Shown here piece by piece: positions 44,633 through 55,300 of a stretch of 64,000 nt of DNA (position 1 is the stretch's first letter; the number at the start of each line of letters is the position of its first letter). The notes beneath the pieces were generated by a model. That model did no database searches, was not told the origin of the DNA, and was given only the letters and a program-made list of their open reading frames with translations. Position numbers and translations under genes: made by a program. Source of the DNA: Catenuloplanes indicus (GTDB taxonomy: Bacteria > Actinomycetota > Actinomycetes > Mycobacteriales > Micromonosporaceae); the NCBI RefSeq assembly GCF_030813715.1, contig NZ_JAUSUZ010000001.1:1798001-1862000 (forward strand). The letters are read 5' to 3'.

Positions 44633-46051
44633 TCAGGCGAGGGTGAACTCCAGGATCGAGCCCGGGTTCGCCAGGCCCACGGTCGGGGTGCCGGCCAGGT
44701 CCGCCGCGATACCGGACACGTCCGTCGAGACGTAGAACGTCCGGCCGTTCGCGCCGAACGCGAGATCCCGGTAGCGGTTGACCGTCCGCCACAGCGCGAC
44801 CGGCTCACCGGCGGTCAGCCCGTCCGCGCCGACCGGCACCCGGTAGACGGTGCCGTACTTCAGCGACGGGACCAACACGGAGTTCTGCCAGCCCGGTACG
44901 CCCGCCGACGCGTAGAAGGCCGCGCTCGACGGTGCGATGGTCGGCCAGCACATGTGATACACCGCCTGACCGTTCACGATGCAGCGCGGATCCCGGAAGT
45001 TGAAGCCGTCGGGCACGGTGTAGAACGTCCGCATCGGCGCCACCAGCCGGGCATCGATGAACGACGTCTCCCGCTGGCGCGGCACAGAGGCCGGCGTCTC
45101 GAAGTCGCTGTAGGGCAGGCTTTCACAGTCCGGCGCGGCCGACCAGTTGTCGTAGGTGTAGGCCTGATCGTCGCGGTAGCCGTTCACGTGCGGCCAGCCG
45201 TAGTTCCCGCCCGCCCTGATCAGGTTGAGTTCGTCGTCGCTCTTCGGGCCCTGCTCGCTGGAGTAGAGCAACCCGGTCGGCCCGAACGCGAGCCCCTGGG
45301 CGTTGCGATGCCCGTACGAGTAGACATGGCTTCTTACGCCGTCGATGACCGGGTTGTCGAACGGCACCGTGCCGTCCAGGTTCAAGCGCAGCACCTTGCC
45401 CTGATAGGCACTCCAGTCCTTGGTCACCACCTGCCGCAGCGTCGGCAACACCTGCGAGCGGATCGGCTCGCAGTACAGGGTGGCCTGATTGTGCCCGCCG
45501 TCACCGATCGTGTAGTAGATCTTCGAATCCGGCCCGATCACCAGCCGGCCGGAGACATGATCGATGGTGACCGGCAGATCGGAGATCAGGGTCAGCGGCT
45601 CGGTGAGCGTCCCGGCCGGGCGCTGATAGGTGTAACGGACGATCTTCTGCCGGCGCAGCAGCACGGCCGGGTCCGGGTCGGCGTCGTAGGTGTAGGACAG
45701 ATAGACGTACGGGTTGCTGCTCGCGCCCTCCAACAGATCCGGGTGCAGCGCCATGCCGAGCAGGCCGTCCTGCGGGCCGCCCGGCGTGGCCACCACATCC
45801 GGGATCGTCACCGCGGGCTTCTTCTCCCCGGTCACCATGTCGACCCGGGTCACCCGGCCGGCCGACTTCTCCGTCACCCACAGATGCCGGTCCGGGCCGG
45901 TGAGGATCTCCCACGGATTCGCCAGCCCAGAGGCCAGCACACGTGACGTGAACTGCGGCTCCGCAGCGCGGGCCGGGCTGACCCCGCCGGCGGTGACGCC
46001 GACCATCGCCCCCAGCATCGCTGCCAGCGCTCGTGTTCGTACCGTCGTCAT
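44633..46051 (-). CDS. Secreted PQQ-type glucose/sorbosone dehydrogenase-like protein
   Basis: The 472-residue protein has a Sec signal peptide ('AAMLGAMVGVTAGGVSPARA', cleaved near residue 30) and a six-bladed propeller of the soluble glucose/sorbosone dehydrogenase family. Characteristic blocks are 'VLASGLANPWEILTGPDRHL', 'DGLLGMALHPD', 'YSYGHRNAQGLAFGPTGLLY' and 'GGNYGWPHVNGY'. The conserved His of 'YGHRNAQG' is where PQQ-type enzymes bind cofactor or Ca2+. It should act outside the cell on a sugar; PQQ-biosynthesis genes are not in the window. The ATG at 46051 has AGGAG six bases upstream. It is monocistronic and convergent with the ThDP gene. Confidence 0.9.
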   Translation of the reverse strand: MTTVRTRALAAMLGAMVGVTAGGVSPARAAEPQFTSRVLASGLANPWEILTGPDRHLWVTEKSAGRVTRVDMVTGEKKPAVTIPDVVATPGGPQDGLLGMALHPDLLEGASSNPYVYLSYTYDADPDPAVLLRRQKIVRYTYQRPAGTLTEPLTLISDLPVTIDHVSGRLVIGPDSKIYYTIGDGGHNQATLYCEPIRSQVLPTLRQVVTKDWSAYQGKVLRLNLDGTVPFDNPVIDGVRSHVYSYGHRNAQGLAFGPTGLLYSSEQGPKSDDELNLIRAGGNYGWPHVNGYRDDQAYTYDNWSAAPDCESLPYSDFETPASVPRQRETSFIDARLVAPMRTFYTVPDGFNFRDPRCIVNGQAVYHMCWPTIAPSSAAFYASAGVPGWQNSVLVPSLKYGTVYRVPVGADGLTAGEPVALWRTVNRYRDLAFGANGRTFYVSTDVSGIAADLAGTPTVGLANPGSILEFTLA

Positions 46052-46441
46052 GATTCTCCTGTCGCTGTCCCGCACCCTGCGGTCACTGCACGGCAAGGCA
46101 ACAGCGCGCATGCCTACATCCGATCAATTCGGCATCTACTGCATTCCTCCATCGACCGGTACGTGCGGAGCACAAGATCACGGATGCAGGCCTCAGAGCA
46201 GGTACTCGGGTGATCCGAACACGACAGCGGGCGATCCGTGGCGGATCTTCAAGCCCACACGCTTGTCTCGATCCCGGCCCTGGCGGCCAGCAGCGGGTGT
46301 GCGGCCGCTCGGCGGAGACCGCTGGTGAGCTGGAGAAGACGCCGTGCCAGCTCGGTCGGAATGCGATCTGCGGCGTCGCTGGTTGGCAGTGCGGCGGCCG
46401 CGGTACCCGGGCGGTTCGCCATGGGAGCCTTGACGTTCCCG
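46052..46441. other. Intergenic region, nothing recognised
   Basis: About 390 bases between two leftward genes. Several short open frames cross it, but none has a ribosome-binding site or codon bias. No hairpin or known RNA is evident. The promoter of the sorbosone-dehydrogenase-like gene must lie here. Confidence 0.45.
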
Positions 46442-46933
46442 TCAGTCGCAGACGCCGAGGTGAAGCAGCCAGAGGCGGTCCTCCACCCGTACCGCGAGGT
46501 CGAGATAGATGTTCTCGTACACCTTCGACTCGTTGACACGGACGGTCCAGCAATCGGCGTCAGCCGGCCACAGGTGCACCAGGTGAGCCATGATCCAGTC
46601 GGTGAGGCCAGCCGCCAGCCGCCGGGGCCCGGCACCCTCGGCCCATGCCTGCGGCCGGCGCCACGAGGCGGCGAACCGCATCGGTAACGCCTCACCGACG
46701 ATGCGCGACCAGTCACCAGCCGCGGTCAGCGACTCGGCGTGGAACGGGTCGGCGATCAGCGTGTTCAGCGCCGGTTCCACGCCATCGTCACCGATGGCGG
46801 CATCGGTCAGCGTGAAAGTGCAGAAGTGATCAGTGTCCTCCAGCAGATCGGCGAGGACCCGCAACGCGCGATTGATGACCTCGCGCGCCACGTCCGGCCC
46901 AAGGTGTTCCACCGCCCAGCCGTACCCAGTCAT
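46442..46933 (-). CDS. Hypothetical protein
   Basis: I do not recognise this 163-residue protein. It is soluble, acidic and rich in Trp ('MTGYGWAVEHLGPDVAREVI' at the start; 'RVEDRLWLLHLGVCD' at the end), with no signal peptide or membrane helix. Codon bias is strong throughout, which supports a real gene. It stands alone next to the IS3 element. The small, acidic, Trp-rich make-up resembles orphan immunity proteins of toxin loci, but there is no direct evidence for that. Confidence 0.7.
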   Translation of the reverse strand: MTGYGWAVEHLGPDVAREVINRALRVLADLLEDTDHFCTFTLTDAAIGDDGVEPALNTLIADPFHAESLTAAGDWSRIVGEALPMRFAASWRRPQAWAEGAGPRRLAAGLTDWIMAHLVHLWPADADCWTVRVNESKVYENIYLDLAVRVEDRLWLLHLGVCD

Positions 46934-47312
46934 CAGCCCAGCCTAGGCGCAGCCCGACGGTACGGAGCCCACCTCCAACCACGCGCCAGTACGCCATCCG
47001 CGCAGAGCGCCGCAGGCACAGGGTGGGCGTGTCCATTCGGCCACCGATCCGCGGGCAGGTGGGCCGATAGCGGTGGCTACTTGATGGAGGTAGCGGCCGC
47101 TGGAGCAGATAGGTCGCCGACGGCGCAGGCGGTTCGGACAGATCACGCGCCATGGGGCTGATTTCCTGAGGTTGGTAGATCAGTCGAAGCCCGATGCAGT
47201 GCATGGTTAGCTCCCGCACCACCTCCATGCGCCGGGCGTGACGGAGGGATCTCCAGCACGACGGCCGCTGACTGTCGGGGTGTCCGGCATGATGCCGCAG
47301 TGGCTTGCGATC
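46934..47312. other. Intergenic region left of the IS element
   Basis: About 380 bases with weak codon bias in every frame. No gene, RNA or repeat is recognised. The sequence may hold degraded DNA brought together by the IS insertion. Confidence 0.4.
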
Positions 47313-47377
47313 TGAGTTCCCCCCGGTTTGGCGGAGCTTCTCAAGCATGATCGACTGATCATGGGGAGGAAGTATCC

Positions 47378-47689
47378 GTGGCCGCACCGAAGAAGTACCC
47401 CGACGAACTCAGGGCACGTGCCGTGCGTCTGTATCGCGAGTCGGAGCCGAAGCCGACGATTCGCCGGTTGGCCGAGCAGCTGAACGTGCATCACGAGGCG
47501 CTGCGTAACTGGATCCGCCAAGCCGAGGCCGATGCGGGCGAACGTCATGACCGGCCCACCACCGAGATGGCCGAGGAGAACCGCCGGCTGCGCGAAGAGG
47601 TCGCTGAGCTGCGCCGGGTCAACGAAATCCTGCGTGCCGCCAGCAGTTATTTCGCGTCGGAGCTCGGCCCGACCCGGCGACGGTCATGA
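47378..47689 (+). CDS. IS3-family transposase OrfA
   Basis: The 103-residue protein has a helix-turn-helix of the HTH_Tnp_1 type ('YPDELRARAVRLYRESEPKP', 'IRRLAEQLNVHHEALRNWIR') and a C-terminal leucine-zipper-like coiled coil ('MAEENRRLREEVAELRRVNE'). The latter mediates binding to OrfB. The GTG start has GGGGAGGAAG upstream. Its stop overlaps the orfB start (ATGA). In this group a frameshift usually fuses OrfA to OrfB to make the active transposase. Confidence 0.95.
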   Translation: MAAPKKYPDELRARAVRLYRESEPKPTIRRLAEQLNVHHEALRNWIRQAEADAGERHDRPTTEMAEENRRLREEVAELRRVNEILRAASSYFASELGPTRRRS

Positions 47690-48600
47690 GGTTCATCGAC
47701 GAACACCGTGACCGCTTCGCGGTCGCGCTCCTGCTACGGGTCCTCAACATCGCCGAGTCGACCTACTACCAGTGGCTCAAGCAGGCGGAACAGCCGTGTG
47801 ACCGGGACCTGGTCGACCGCGGGCTGATCTCCAACATCTATGAGACCTGGGAGGCCTCCGGCTTCACCTATGGCGCCGACCGGATCCACCGGCAACTGCG
47901 CCGCGACGGAATCCGCGTGGGCCGCAAACGCGTCGAGCGGCTGATGGCCGGCCAGGGCTGGCACGGGGCGTTCCTGCGCCGCGGCTGGCGCGGCGGCTCC
48001 ACGAAGCAAGACCCGCGGCACACGCCGGCGCCGGATCTGGTCAACCGCAACTTCACCGCAGCCGGCCCGAACCAGCTGTGGGTGGCCGACGCCACGCGGA
48101 TCCCGTGCGGTGAGGGCGTGTTCTGGCTGGCCGCCGTCCGCGACGTGTTCTCCCGCCGGATCGTTGGCTGGAAGACCTCCGACCGGTGTGACACCGATCT
48201 GATCCTGGCCGCCCTCGAGTACGGCATCTGGTCGCGTGACGTCCGCGACGGACAACTCATCCATCACAGCGACCGCGGCTCGAACTATACGAGCTTCCGC
48301 TTCTCACAACGCTTGCAGGACAACGGAATCCGGCCGTCCATGGGCTCGGTCGGTGACTCCTACGACAACGCGCTGATGGAGAACTTCTGGTCCACGCTGA
48401 AGATCGAACTGGTCTACCGAACGTCGTGGCGGACCCGCGACGAGGCCGAGAACGCGATCTTCCAATACATCGACGGCTGGTATAACTCCCGCCGCATCCA
48501 GAAGGAGCTTGGCTACCTCAGCCCGGACGAATACGAGGCGGCCTGGCACGCCCAGACCGAGCCAGATAACCTCACCCCTGCCCCGACCGGAAGCAGGTAA
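47686..48600 (+). CDS. IS3-family transposase OrfB (DDE catalytic)
   Basis: The 304-residue rve-type integrase core has an N-terminal HTH_21 domain ('TWEASGFTYGADRIHRQLRR') and the DDE triad in 'LWVADATRIPCG', 'LIHHSDRGSNYTS' and 'SYDNALMENFWSTLKIEL'. All motifs and the length are complete, so the element may be active. It overlaps orfA by four bases. Confidence 0.95.
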   Translation: MRFIDEHRDRFAVALLLRVLNIAESTYYQWLKQAEQPCDRDLVDRGLISNIYETWEASGFTYGADRIHRQLRRDGIRVGRKRVERLMAGQGWHGAFLRRGWRGGSTKQDPRHTPAPDLVNRNFTAAGPNQLWVADATRIPCGEGVFWLAAVRDVFSRRIVGWKTSDRCDTDLILAALEYGIWSRDVRDGQLIHHSDRGSNYTSFRFSQRLQDNGIRPSMGSVGDSYDNALMENFWSTLKIELVYRTSWRTRDEAENAIFQYIDGWYNSRRIQKELGYLSPDEYEAAWHAQTEPDNLTPAPTGSR

Positions 48601-48824
48601 CCACCGCTCCGTCAAAGCGGGGGGAACTCACCTCTGTGTTATGAAGTCCTATAGAAACTCCATGATCACCTTGAGGGCTTCACCCGCTTCACCCGCCTCC
48701 ACAGAGGCCCTCACACTATGGGACCGCTGGTCAGAGCACTGTTCCGCGAGAACGCAACGGCCCTGACCCTGGGCCGATCGGGGAAGATAGTTAGCCAGCT
48801 AAAGCGTGTTCTGCTAACCAGCGC

Positions 48825-49346
48825 TTAAGCCCGAGGCCCGGCAATGTTCATAGCGCGGCGGATCGGTTCTGCGTCAATGGGACTTAAAAGTCTCATAACG
48901 CTCATAAATCCATCCCATGTCGTTGCACCTATAAGCACACGCTCATCGAGCGACATCATCACAAAGCCCGGCCGCCCCCTCGGTCCACCAAGAACACCGC
49001 ATTCAGTCCCGACACCCATAACATCCCAACACTCATTGAGCCGCACTCGGGCCCAGTGCGGCCTCACGGGATTCTCTCCATCCACGGGACCGACGGAAAC
49101 TAAAAACTCCCGATTCTCATTAAAGAGGCCACCGCTGGTCGCGAAATCGAACCACGCCGCATTGGCCTTTTCAATGATGCGTGGGTCGTCGAACATCACT
49201 TCGAAATCCACCCTGCCGTCAGCGATTGAGCATGCGGAGAGCATCCATGCCGCCGCAGCAGGCACTGTCGTCCCATTCCAGACATAATCCATAACCTCGA
49301 TTCCCGCAGCATACAAAGAATCGACAGTAGAGGCTTTATCTATCAC
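48825..49346 (-). CDS. Putative immunity protein of the RHS toxin
   Basis: This 173-residue protein is encoded nine bases after the RHS toxin on the same strand, the standard place for the cognate immunity gene. It is acidic and soluble ('DYVWNGTTVPAAAAWMLSAC', 'GRVDFEVMFDDPRI', 'MSLDERVLIGATTWDGFMSV'). Its sequence is visibly more AT-rich than the surrounding genes, as is the toxin tip, which fits acquisition together as a module. I do not recognise the family. It should bind and block the toxin domain in the producing cell. Confidence 0.75.
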   Translation of the reverse strand: MIDKASTVDSLYAAGIEVMDYVWNGTTVPAAAAWMLSACSIADGRVDFEVMFDDPRIIEKANAAWFDFATSGGLFNENREFLVSVGPVDGENPVRPHWARVRLNECWDVMGVGTECGVLGGPRGRPGFVMMSLDERVLIGATTWDGFMSVMRLLSPIDAEPIRRAMNIAGPRA

Positions 49347-49355
49347 GTAAACTCA

Positions 49356-52300
49356 TCACCCGCACGGTTGATATGTAGTGATTCGATCATAATTGTGACC
49401 GGCCCCAGCACGCCCCCCCTTAGGACCTACCCAGCCAATCTTACCGTCACTCTTTACAAGAAGGCGGTAATCGTTTCCACCGCCGGGAATCTCATAGATC
49501 GCTGCCCCCCGCCAAAATTCACGCGCCCCAATGGGACCGGATCGACCCTCGTAGAAGTCATCAATCTGGACCGTTCTTCCATTAACCCTTACCGGCTTGC
49601 CGTTCTCCATTTTCGTGGTCTTTCGCTGAGTCAGCTCGCCACGGTTATATGCATCGATTCCCGCTTGAACTATTGCGGGCGGGGTAACACCGTCGTTGTG
49701 GACGAGCACCGGCGTATCGCCAGCAAGCACATAATACGTATGGACATCATCAACCGTGAGATTCCACATCAGTCGTGCGACAATGCGGAGGGCGACGCTT
49801 CGGACAACGACCGAGTTGTCACTTGGCGTGCTAAGGCGTTCACCTGAGACCAGTTGCCCTGCCCTAACCCAATCATGCCGCGTTTCGCTCCAGAACCGAT
49901 GATCCGCGGTTGTCTTCACGACCTTGCCCAACAAGCGGCCGTCCAGCGTGACATCCACTAGCTGCCGATCGACATGGATGAGAGTCGCCTCGACCAACTT
50001 AGCGGCGGTCTCGCCGGTTTCGGGATCGGTGGCAAGCACCTCATCGCCGATACGGACCTGAGAGATGGGTTTGGTGGTGCCGTCAGCCATCACGACCTGA
50101 GTGTCTGGGGTGAAGCTGTTGCCGTCGCAAGACTCGTACGTCGGCCTCTTGGAGGCTTTGCGGCCGCCCCATGCGAAGCCCGCTCCCAGGCCGAAGTTCG
50201 CTAGGGCTAAACCGGGATCACAGCCTTGGTCAGTGCATGTCTGCTCGCTGACATATTGATATAGCTCTAAGGTGTACCAGCTCTCGCAGTCCATCTGGCT
50301 GCAGGCCTCGGCCATCAGATGAGCGGTGTCCAGGTCGCAGGTGTTGCCCTCCAGAACGTCGCCACAGTTCGACCAATCCGGAAACACGGTTGGTTGGAGC
50401 CGGTCGACGGCGGCGGCGAGAATATCAAGTTCGGGGCCGCCCTCTGGAACGGCCAGATCGTTGATGTAGTTGCGGCCATTCTCACGCCGGAATGTCGTAC
50501 CGTTGGGCAGCGCCGTGTTCGCGATCGGCTGGCGGCCCTGGTAGGTGTCCTTAGCGGTGAACTTTTTCTTACAGCCGCTCCAGCATTTGTCGCTGTTGGC
50601 CCTGCGGAAGTCGTCATAGCCGCCGGCGATTTCTTCGGGAATGAAGCCGGTGGGGTCGGAGAAGGTGATTGGGCTGTTGTTGGCGTAGGAGTAGGCGGTC
50701 CATTGCTGGGGATCCGCGAGGTCCATCAGCGGGTCGACGGAGATGAAGCGGCCGATTCCTGAGTCGTACTCGCGGACGCCGAGGTGGATCAGGCCAGTGG
50801 GATCGCTGTCTCCACCGACGAAGCCCTTCTGATTCGGCCAGGACGGTGCGGTGCCGCGGGGTGTGCCGTAGGGGGTTTGGCGGCGGGTGGTGACGGTTTG
50901 GTCGGCGGCGTAGGCGTTGACGGTGAGGTTCTGGCTGTCCTGGTGGTCGTTGTAGAGCCAGGACAGGTTGTCGAGTTGGGTGCCGGTGCGGGACGCGACC
51001 ATCTGGCCGGCGAAGGTGTAGTAGCGGGTGAAGGTGACGGTGGTCGCGCCGGTGGCGCGGCGGATTTCGGTGCCGGGTAGGTAGAGGGTGGTGCCGGTGG
51101 GGTCGCGGCGGATGAGTCGCCCGCCGTTGGCGTCGTACAGGTTCTTGTACGCGCTCGCGCCTTCGGTGGTGCTGGCGAGGCGGCCTTCGGCGTCCCAGGT
51201 GAGGGTTTGGCCTGCGCGGGTGAGGGTGTTGCCCGCGTTGTCGTAGGTGTAGGCCTTGGTGGTCGGTGTTCCGCCGGGTGTGGTCGTGGTGGTGCCGGTG
51301 ACGGCGTGCGGGCGGACCGTGGTCGGGCCTGAGGCCGGCAGGTGGTAGTTGGTGGTGGTGTCGCCGGTGCTGGTGTGGCTGGTTTCGGTGGCGCGGTTGC
51401 CGACGGCGTCGAAGGTCCAGTCGGTCCAGTACGGTGCCGGTCCACCGAGGTTTCCGGAGCTCGGGTCGGTCTCACAGGAGATGCTGGTCTTGGGTGTCCA
51501 GGCCGAGGTGAGGCGGCGCAGGCCGTCGTAGCGGAAGCACTGGCTGTCAGCGGTGCCGACGGCGGGTGTGTCGGCGATCTTGAGGATATTGCCGGCTTCG
51601 TCGCGTTCGTACTCGATGCTCGCGACGGGACCTGCCGCGGTCTGCGGCTGAACGGTGGTCTGCTTGACCCTGCGGGTAGAGCGCTCGTAGATCGTGTTGC
51701 TGTCCACGTATCGTCCGCCGACCATGCCGGTCATCTGTCGGCTATTGAACGTCGGTTCACCGTAGGCGGTGTACTGCTGGTTGGCGACGTAGGAGCCGAC
51801 CGAGTTCAGGTTGGTCTTGAGTTTGTTCGGCAGGCCGTTGCTGGGGTGGAATTCCGTGGTGACCTGCTCGGCGCCGATGCCGGGAACCGCAGGGTATGTA
51901 GCACCATTCGGTTCGCCGGTCGTATCGACGTAGGAGTTGCTGGAGGGCCAGGTGCCGGCGAGGCCTTCGCCTTCCTCGGCCGGGATGACGTAGTGCGATC
52001 CGACGACCTGGTAGCGCTCGTTGAAGGTGCGGACCTGCCACTTGTAGGCGGCGCGGGTACCGGCGGGGTTGCTGTTGTCGTAGCGGATGGCTTCGGTGAG
52101 CTGGCCCTTGAACGGCTGGCTGGTGTAGAGCTTGTCGTACTTCCACTCCGCGCGCAGGTTCCCGGTGGCGGAGTCGTCACGCAGTTCGGTCTGTCGTCCG
52201 AGCAGGTCGTAGGCGCGGTAAAGGACCTCACCGGCGCCGTTGGTCGTCGTCTCGACTTCGTCGTAGGCGTTATACGTGGTCGTGGTGGTGCCGGCGTCGG

Positions 52301-55300
52301 GGTCCTTGCGGGTGATCTCGCGGCCCTTGAGGTCGTAGCCGATCGTCCACTCGTTGCCACCAGCGTCGGTGATCTTGACGAGCTGGTCCTTGCGGTTGTA
52401 CGCGTACGTCGTCGCGGTGTAGTCCCCCGCGACACCGGCGGCGGTGGTGTGCTGCCGTAGTTCGATCGTGCGGCCCTTGAGGTCGTTGATCGTGGTGGTG
52501 GGCGTGCCGCCGCGCGGTAGGGTGACGAGTGTCCGGTCGCCTTCCGGGACCGTGGTGGTGCGCCACTTCTCGACGAGGTTGCTGTCGTTCTCGCCGGTGG
52601 TGAGGAAGACGCTGGCGCGGCCGCGGCCGGCCTGGTCGTATTCGGTGCGGGTGACGGATGGAACGGACCAGGGGGCGTAGTACAGGTATTCGCCGGATGG
52701 TGTCGCTTCTTCGGCGTGCGGCGCGTAGACGGTGGAGGCCCGTCCCCACTCGTCGTAGTGGGTGTCGGTGATGACCGCGTCGCCGCTGTCGTTCAGTGCA
52801 GCGGTCTGTGTTTGCCTGGGGCGGAGGAACCCGTCGTAGATGTCGTAGGTGGTGGTGTAGCCGCCGCTGGCGTGCAGGGACTCGGATTTGATGAAGGGAT
52901 ATTTCTTACGGTCCGCGTTGAAGGTGTAGGTGTAGCGGGCCAGCGGGGTGGTGGGGTTCTTGGCCTTGGTCCAGCCGATGTCCCAGACCTTGCTGAGCCG
53001 GCCGAGCGCGTCGTACTCCTGGGTGCTGATCCGGTTGTTCGGATCGGTCGAGATGGTCGGCGTTCCCCAGTACGGGTTCGCCTCGACCGAGCTGGTCCAG
53101 CCGAGTGGGTTCTTGACCGTGACCTTGGTGACCGGGCTGCCGGCGGCCGGCGTGTACGTGGTGGAGGTGACGCCGCCCTTGCGGTCGGTGCTGGTGTCGA
53201 GGCGGCCGAACGCGTCATAGGTGGCGGTGCTGAGCTTCTCGAACTCGGTGCCGCCGACGGCGGTCCAGTTCTTCAGCCCGTCGACACGGGTCGCGGACCC
53301 GTACGTCGGCACGGTGTCGACGCTGGTGGCGCCGTCATAGTAGGTGCGGGATTCGCCGACGATATGGTCCGGGCTCGTCGGGTTCGTCCCGCATGGCAGG
53401 GTCGTGGTGGTGACCTGCTTGAACAGTCCAGTCAGGTTTTTGGCCGTGTTGCGGTTGTAGACGTTCTTGACGCAGGTCTCGTCACCGGTGACGGCGATGT
53501 CGCCGTTGTCCTGGACGGAGGTGACGGTGCCGTAGATGGGGTCGGTGACGGTGTGAGTGCTGGCGGTACGCCACCCGCGCTCGCCGTTGACGCCGAGAGC
53601 GGTAGCGGAGTAGGTGGTGCTGACGCCGACGTAGCGGGCGTGCGCGGTGTCGCCGTTGATGGTGCGGCTGGCGGTCGGCGCGGACTGCCATGGGACGTTG
53701 ACGGTCTTGGCGATCGGCTTGTCGAGGCTGCCGTTGTAGGTGATCGATTCGCGGGTCATGCCGGCGAACGCGTCTTCGTCGTAGACGGTCTCGGTGCCGA
53801 TCGAGGCGCCGACCGTCACGGGGGCGGTCGCGCCGTGGTCGCCGTGCATGCCGCGCATGAACGTGCTGCGGGTCAGCGACTGGAACGTGCTCGCGCCGAC
53901 CCGGGTGGTGACGGCCGCGTACCCGCGGAACTGGCTCCAGGTCTTGCGTTTGGGTTTGACTAGGCCGTCGTCGTCGGCGTAGTGCCAGGCGGGTGCGCCC
54001 TCGTAGGTGTAGCTGGTGACCATCGGCGGCGACTGTCCGCCGTCCTTGAGTTGCACGTCGGTCTCCGTGACGGAGTCGACGACGTACTTGTGCCACCACT
54101 CGGTGAGGTCCTTGTCCGGGTTCGCCGGATCCGGGCTGATCACCGGATAGCAGCGCTTCGTGTTGTGCTGCGGCGAGGCTGGCAGGTTGCCGGCCGCGCA
54201 GTCGCGCTGCGAGTAGGTGACGTGGGTGGTGGCGCCGAACTCGTTGACGATCCTCGATAGCCGCTGCCAGTTGTTCGTCGTGTTGTGCTTGGTCAGCACC
54301 CGGTTCTGCAGCGCCTCCGGTTCGAACGTCACCGGCGGCAGGGTGATCGCCGTGCCGGCCTCGCCGGTCTTCGTCAGCGAGGACAGCCACAGGCCGGGGT
54401 CGCCGCCGTCGCCCGGCGACGGGAAGCCGTGGCTGAGCGCCCAGGAGGTGACATTTTGCCAGGCCGGCGTGCTCTTGGTGGTGTCCCACACCCGCGTCGT
54501 GATCTTCTTGAGGCGCTTCGTGGACCAGAACGTCGGCGAGTACTTGCCCTCGCACGCGGTCGCGGTCAGCGCGCATTCCTGGTCCCACGGGACGTCCGGC
54601 CAGTCCGGCTTGTCGTGCGTGCTGCAAGAGGAGGTCAGGCACCGGTCGCCTGTCTCGAACAGCACCTGGATCTTCGCGTCTACGGACCGGTCGGCGGTGC
54701 CGCGGTCCCAGGTGCCGTAGTCGATGCGCTGCAGCGTGCCGCCGCGCACGTAGCCGACGTTCTCGGAGTCGGTGGCTCGGGTGGCGAACTGGTTGAGTTC
54801 CTTGGCGTACCAGTAGGACATGGTGTTGCCGCGCACGTCCACGACGTAGTCGAGGTTCCACCGCCACGCCTGGTCGCACATCGACGCTGCGAACGCGCCC
54901 GAGGCGGCCCGGCACGGCTCGTTCGGGTGGTTGCCATAGATCGGGACGGTGAACACCGACTCGGTCTTGTCGCTCTCCCCCGGTAGCGCGTGCCGGCCGA
55001 AGTAGTACTCGGTGCCGTCGGTGCCGGTGACCTTCCAGTACTCGCCGTCGTTGTCGCCGTTGGTGTTCGGCCCGCCGACCACCTTCTCGATCTTGTAGCC
55101 GTTCTCCGTCCGGCCGTGCCAGCCCTTCCCGGACTGCCAGATCAGCTCCGTCGAGGAGCCGTTCAGGCTCATCGTGGCGTTGTCCGACCGCCAGCACAGG
55201 TCGCCGGTGACGAAGTCCTCGCCGTTGCTCGCCCCGCCGTCGGTGTCCTCGGAACAGTCGATGTAGCGGCGCTCGATGTACCCGGACTCCAGCTCGAAGC

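Larger units (their letters stand above)
47313..48630 (+). mobile_element. IS3-family insertion sequence, complete
   Basis: The element is 1318 bases, bounded by 23-base imperfect inverted repeats: TGAGTTCCCCCCGGTTTGGC... at the left and its complement with two differences ending in GGGGGGAACTCA at the right. It holds orfA and orfB in the usual overlapping order. The flanking bases (ATC at left, CCT at right) do not form a 3-4 base target duplication, so the insertion is old or has recombined. Confidence 0.92.

Noticed and set aside
43454-45946. 830-codon open frame on the plus strand
   Set aside because: It overlaps the ThDP enzyme in another phase and runs antisense through the sorbosone-dehydrogenase gene; there is no ribosome-binding site or domain.
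47309-48634. Target-site duplication of the IS3 element
   Set aside because: Flanking triplets and quadruplets differ on the two sides.
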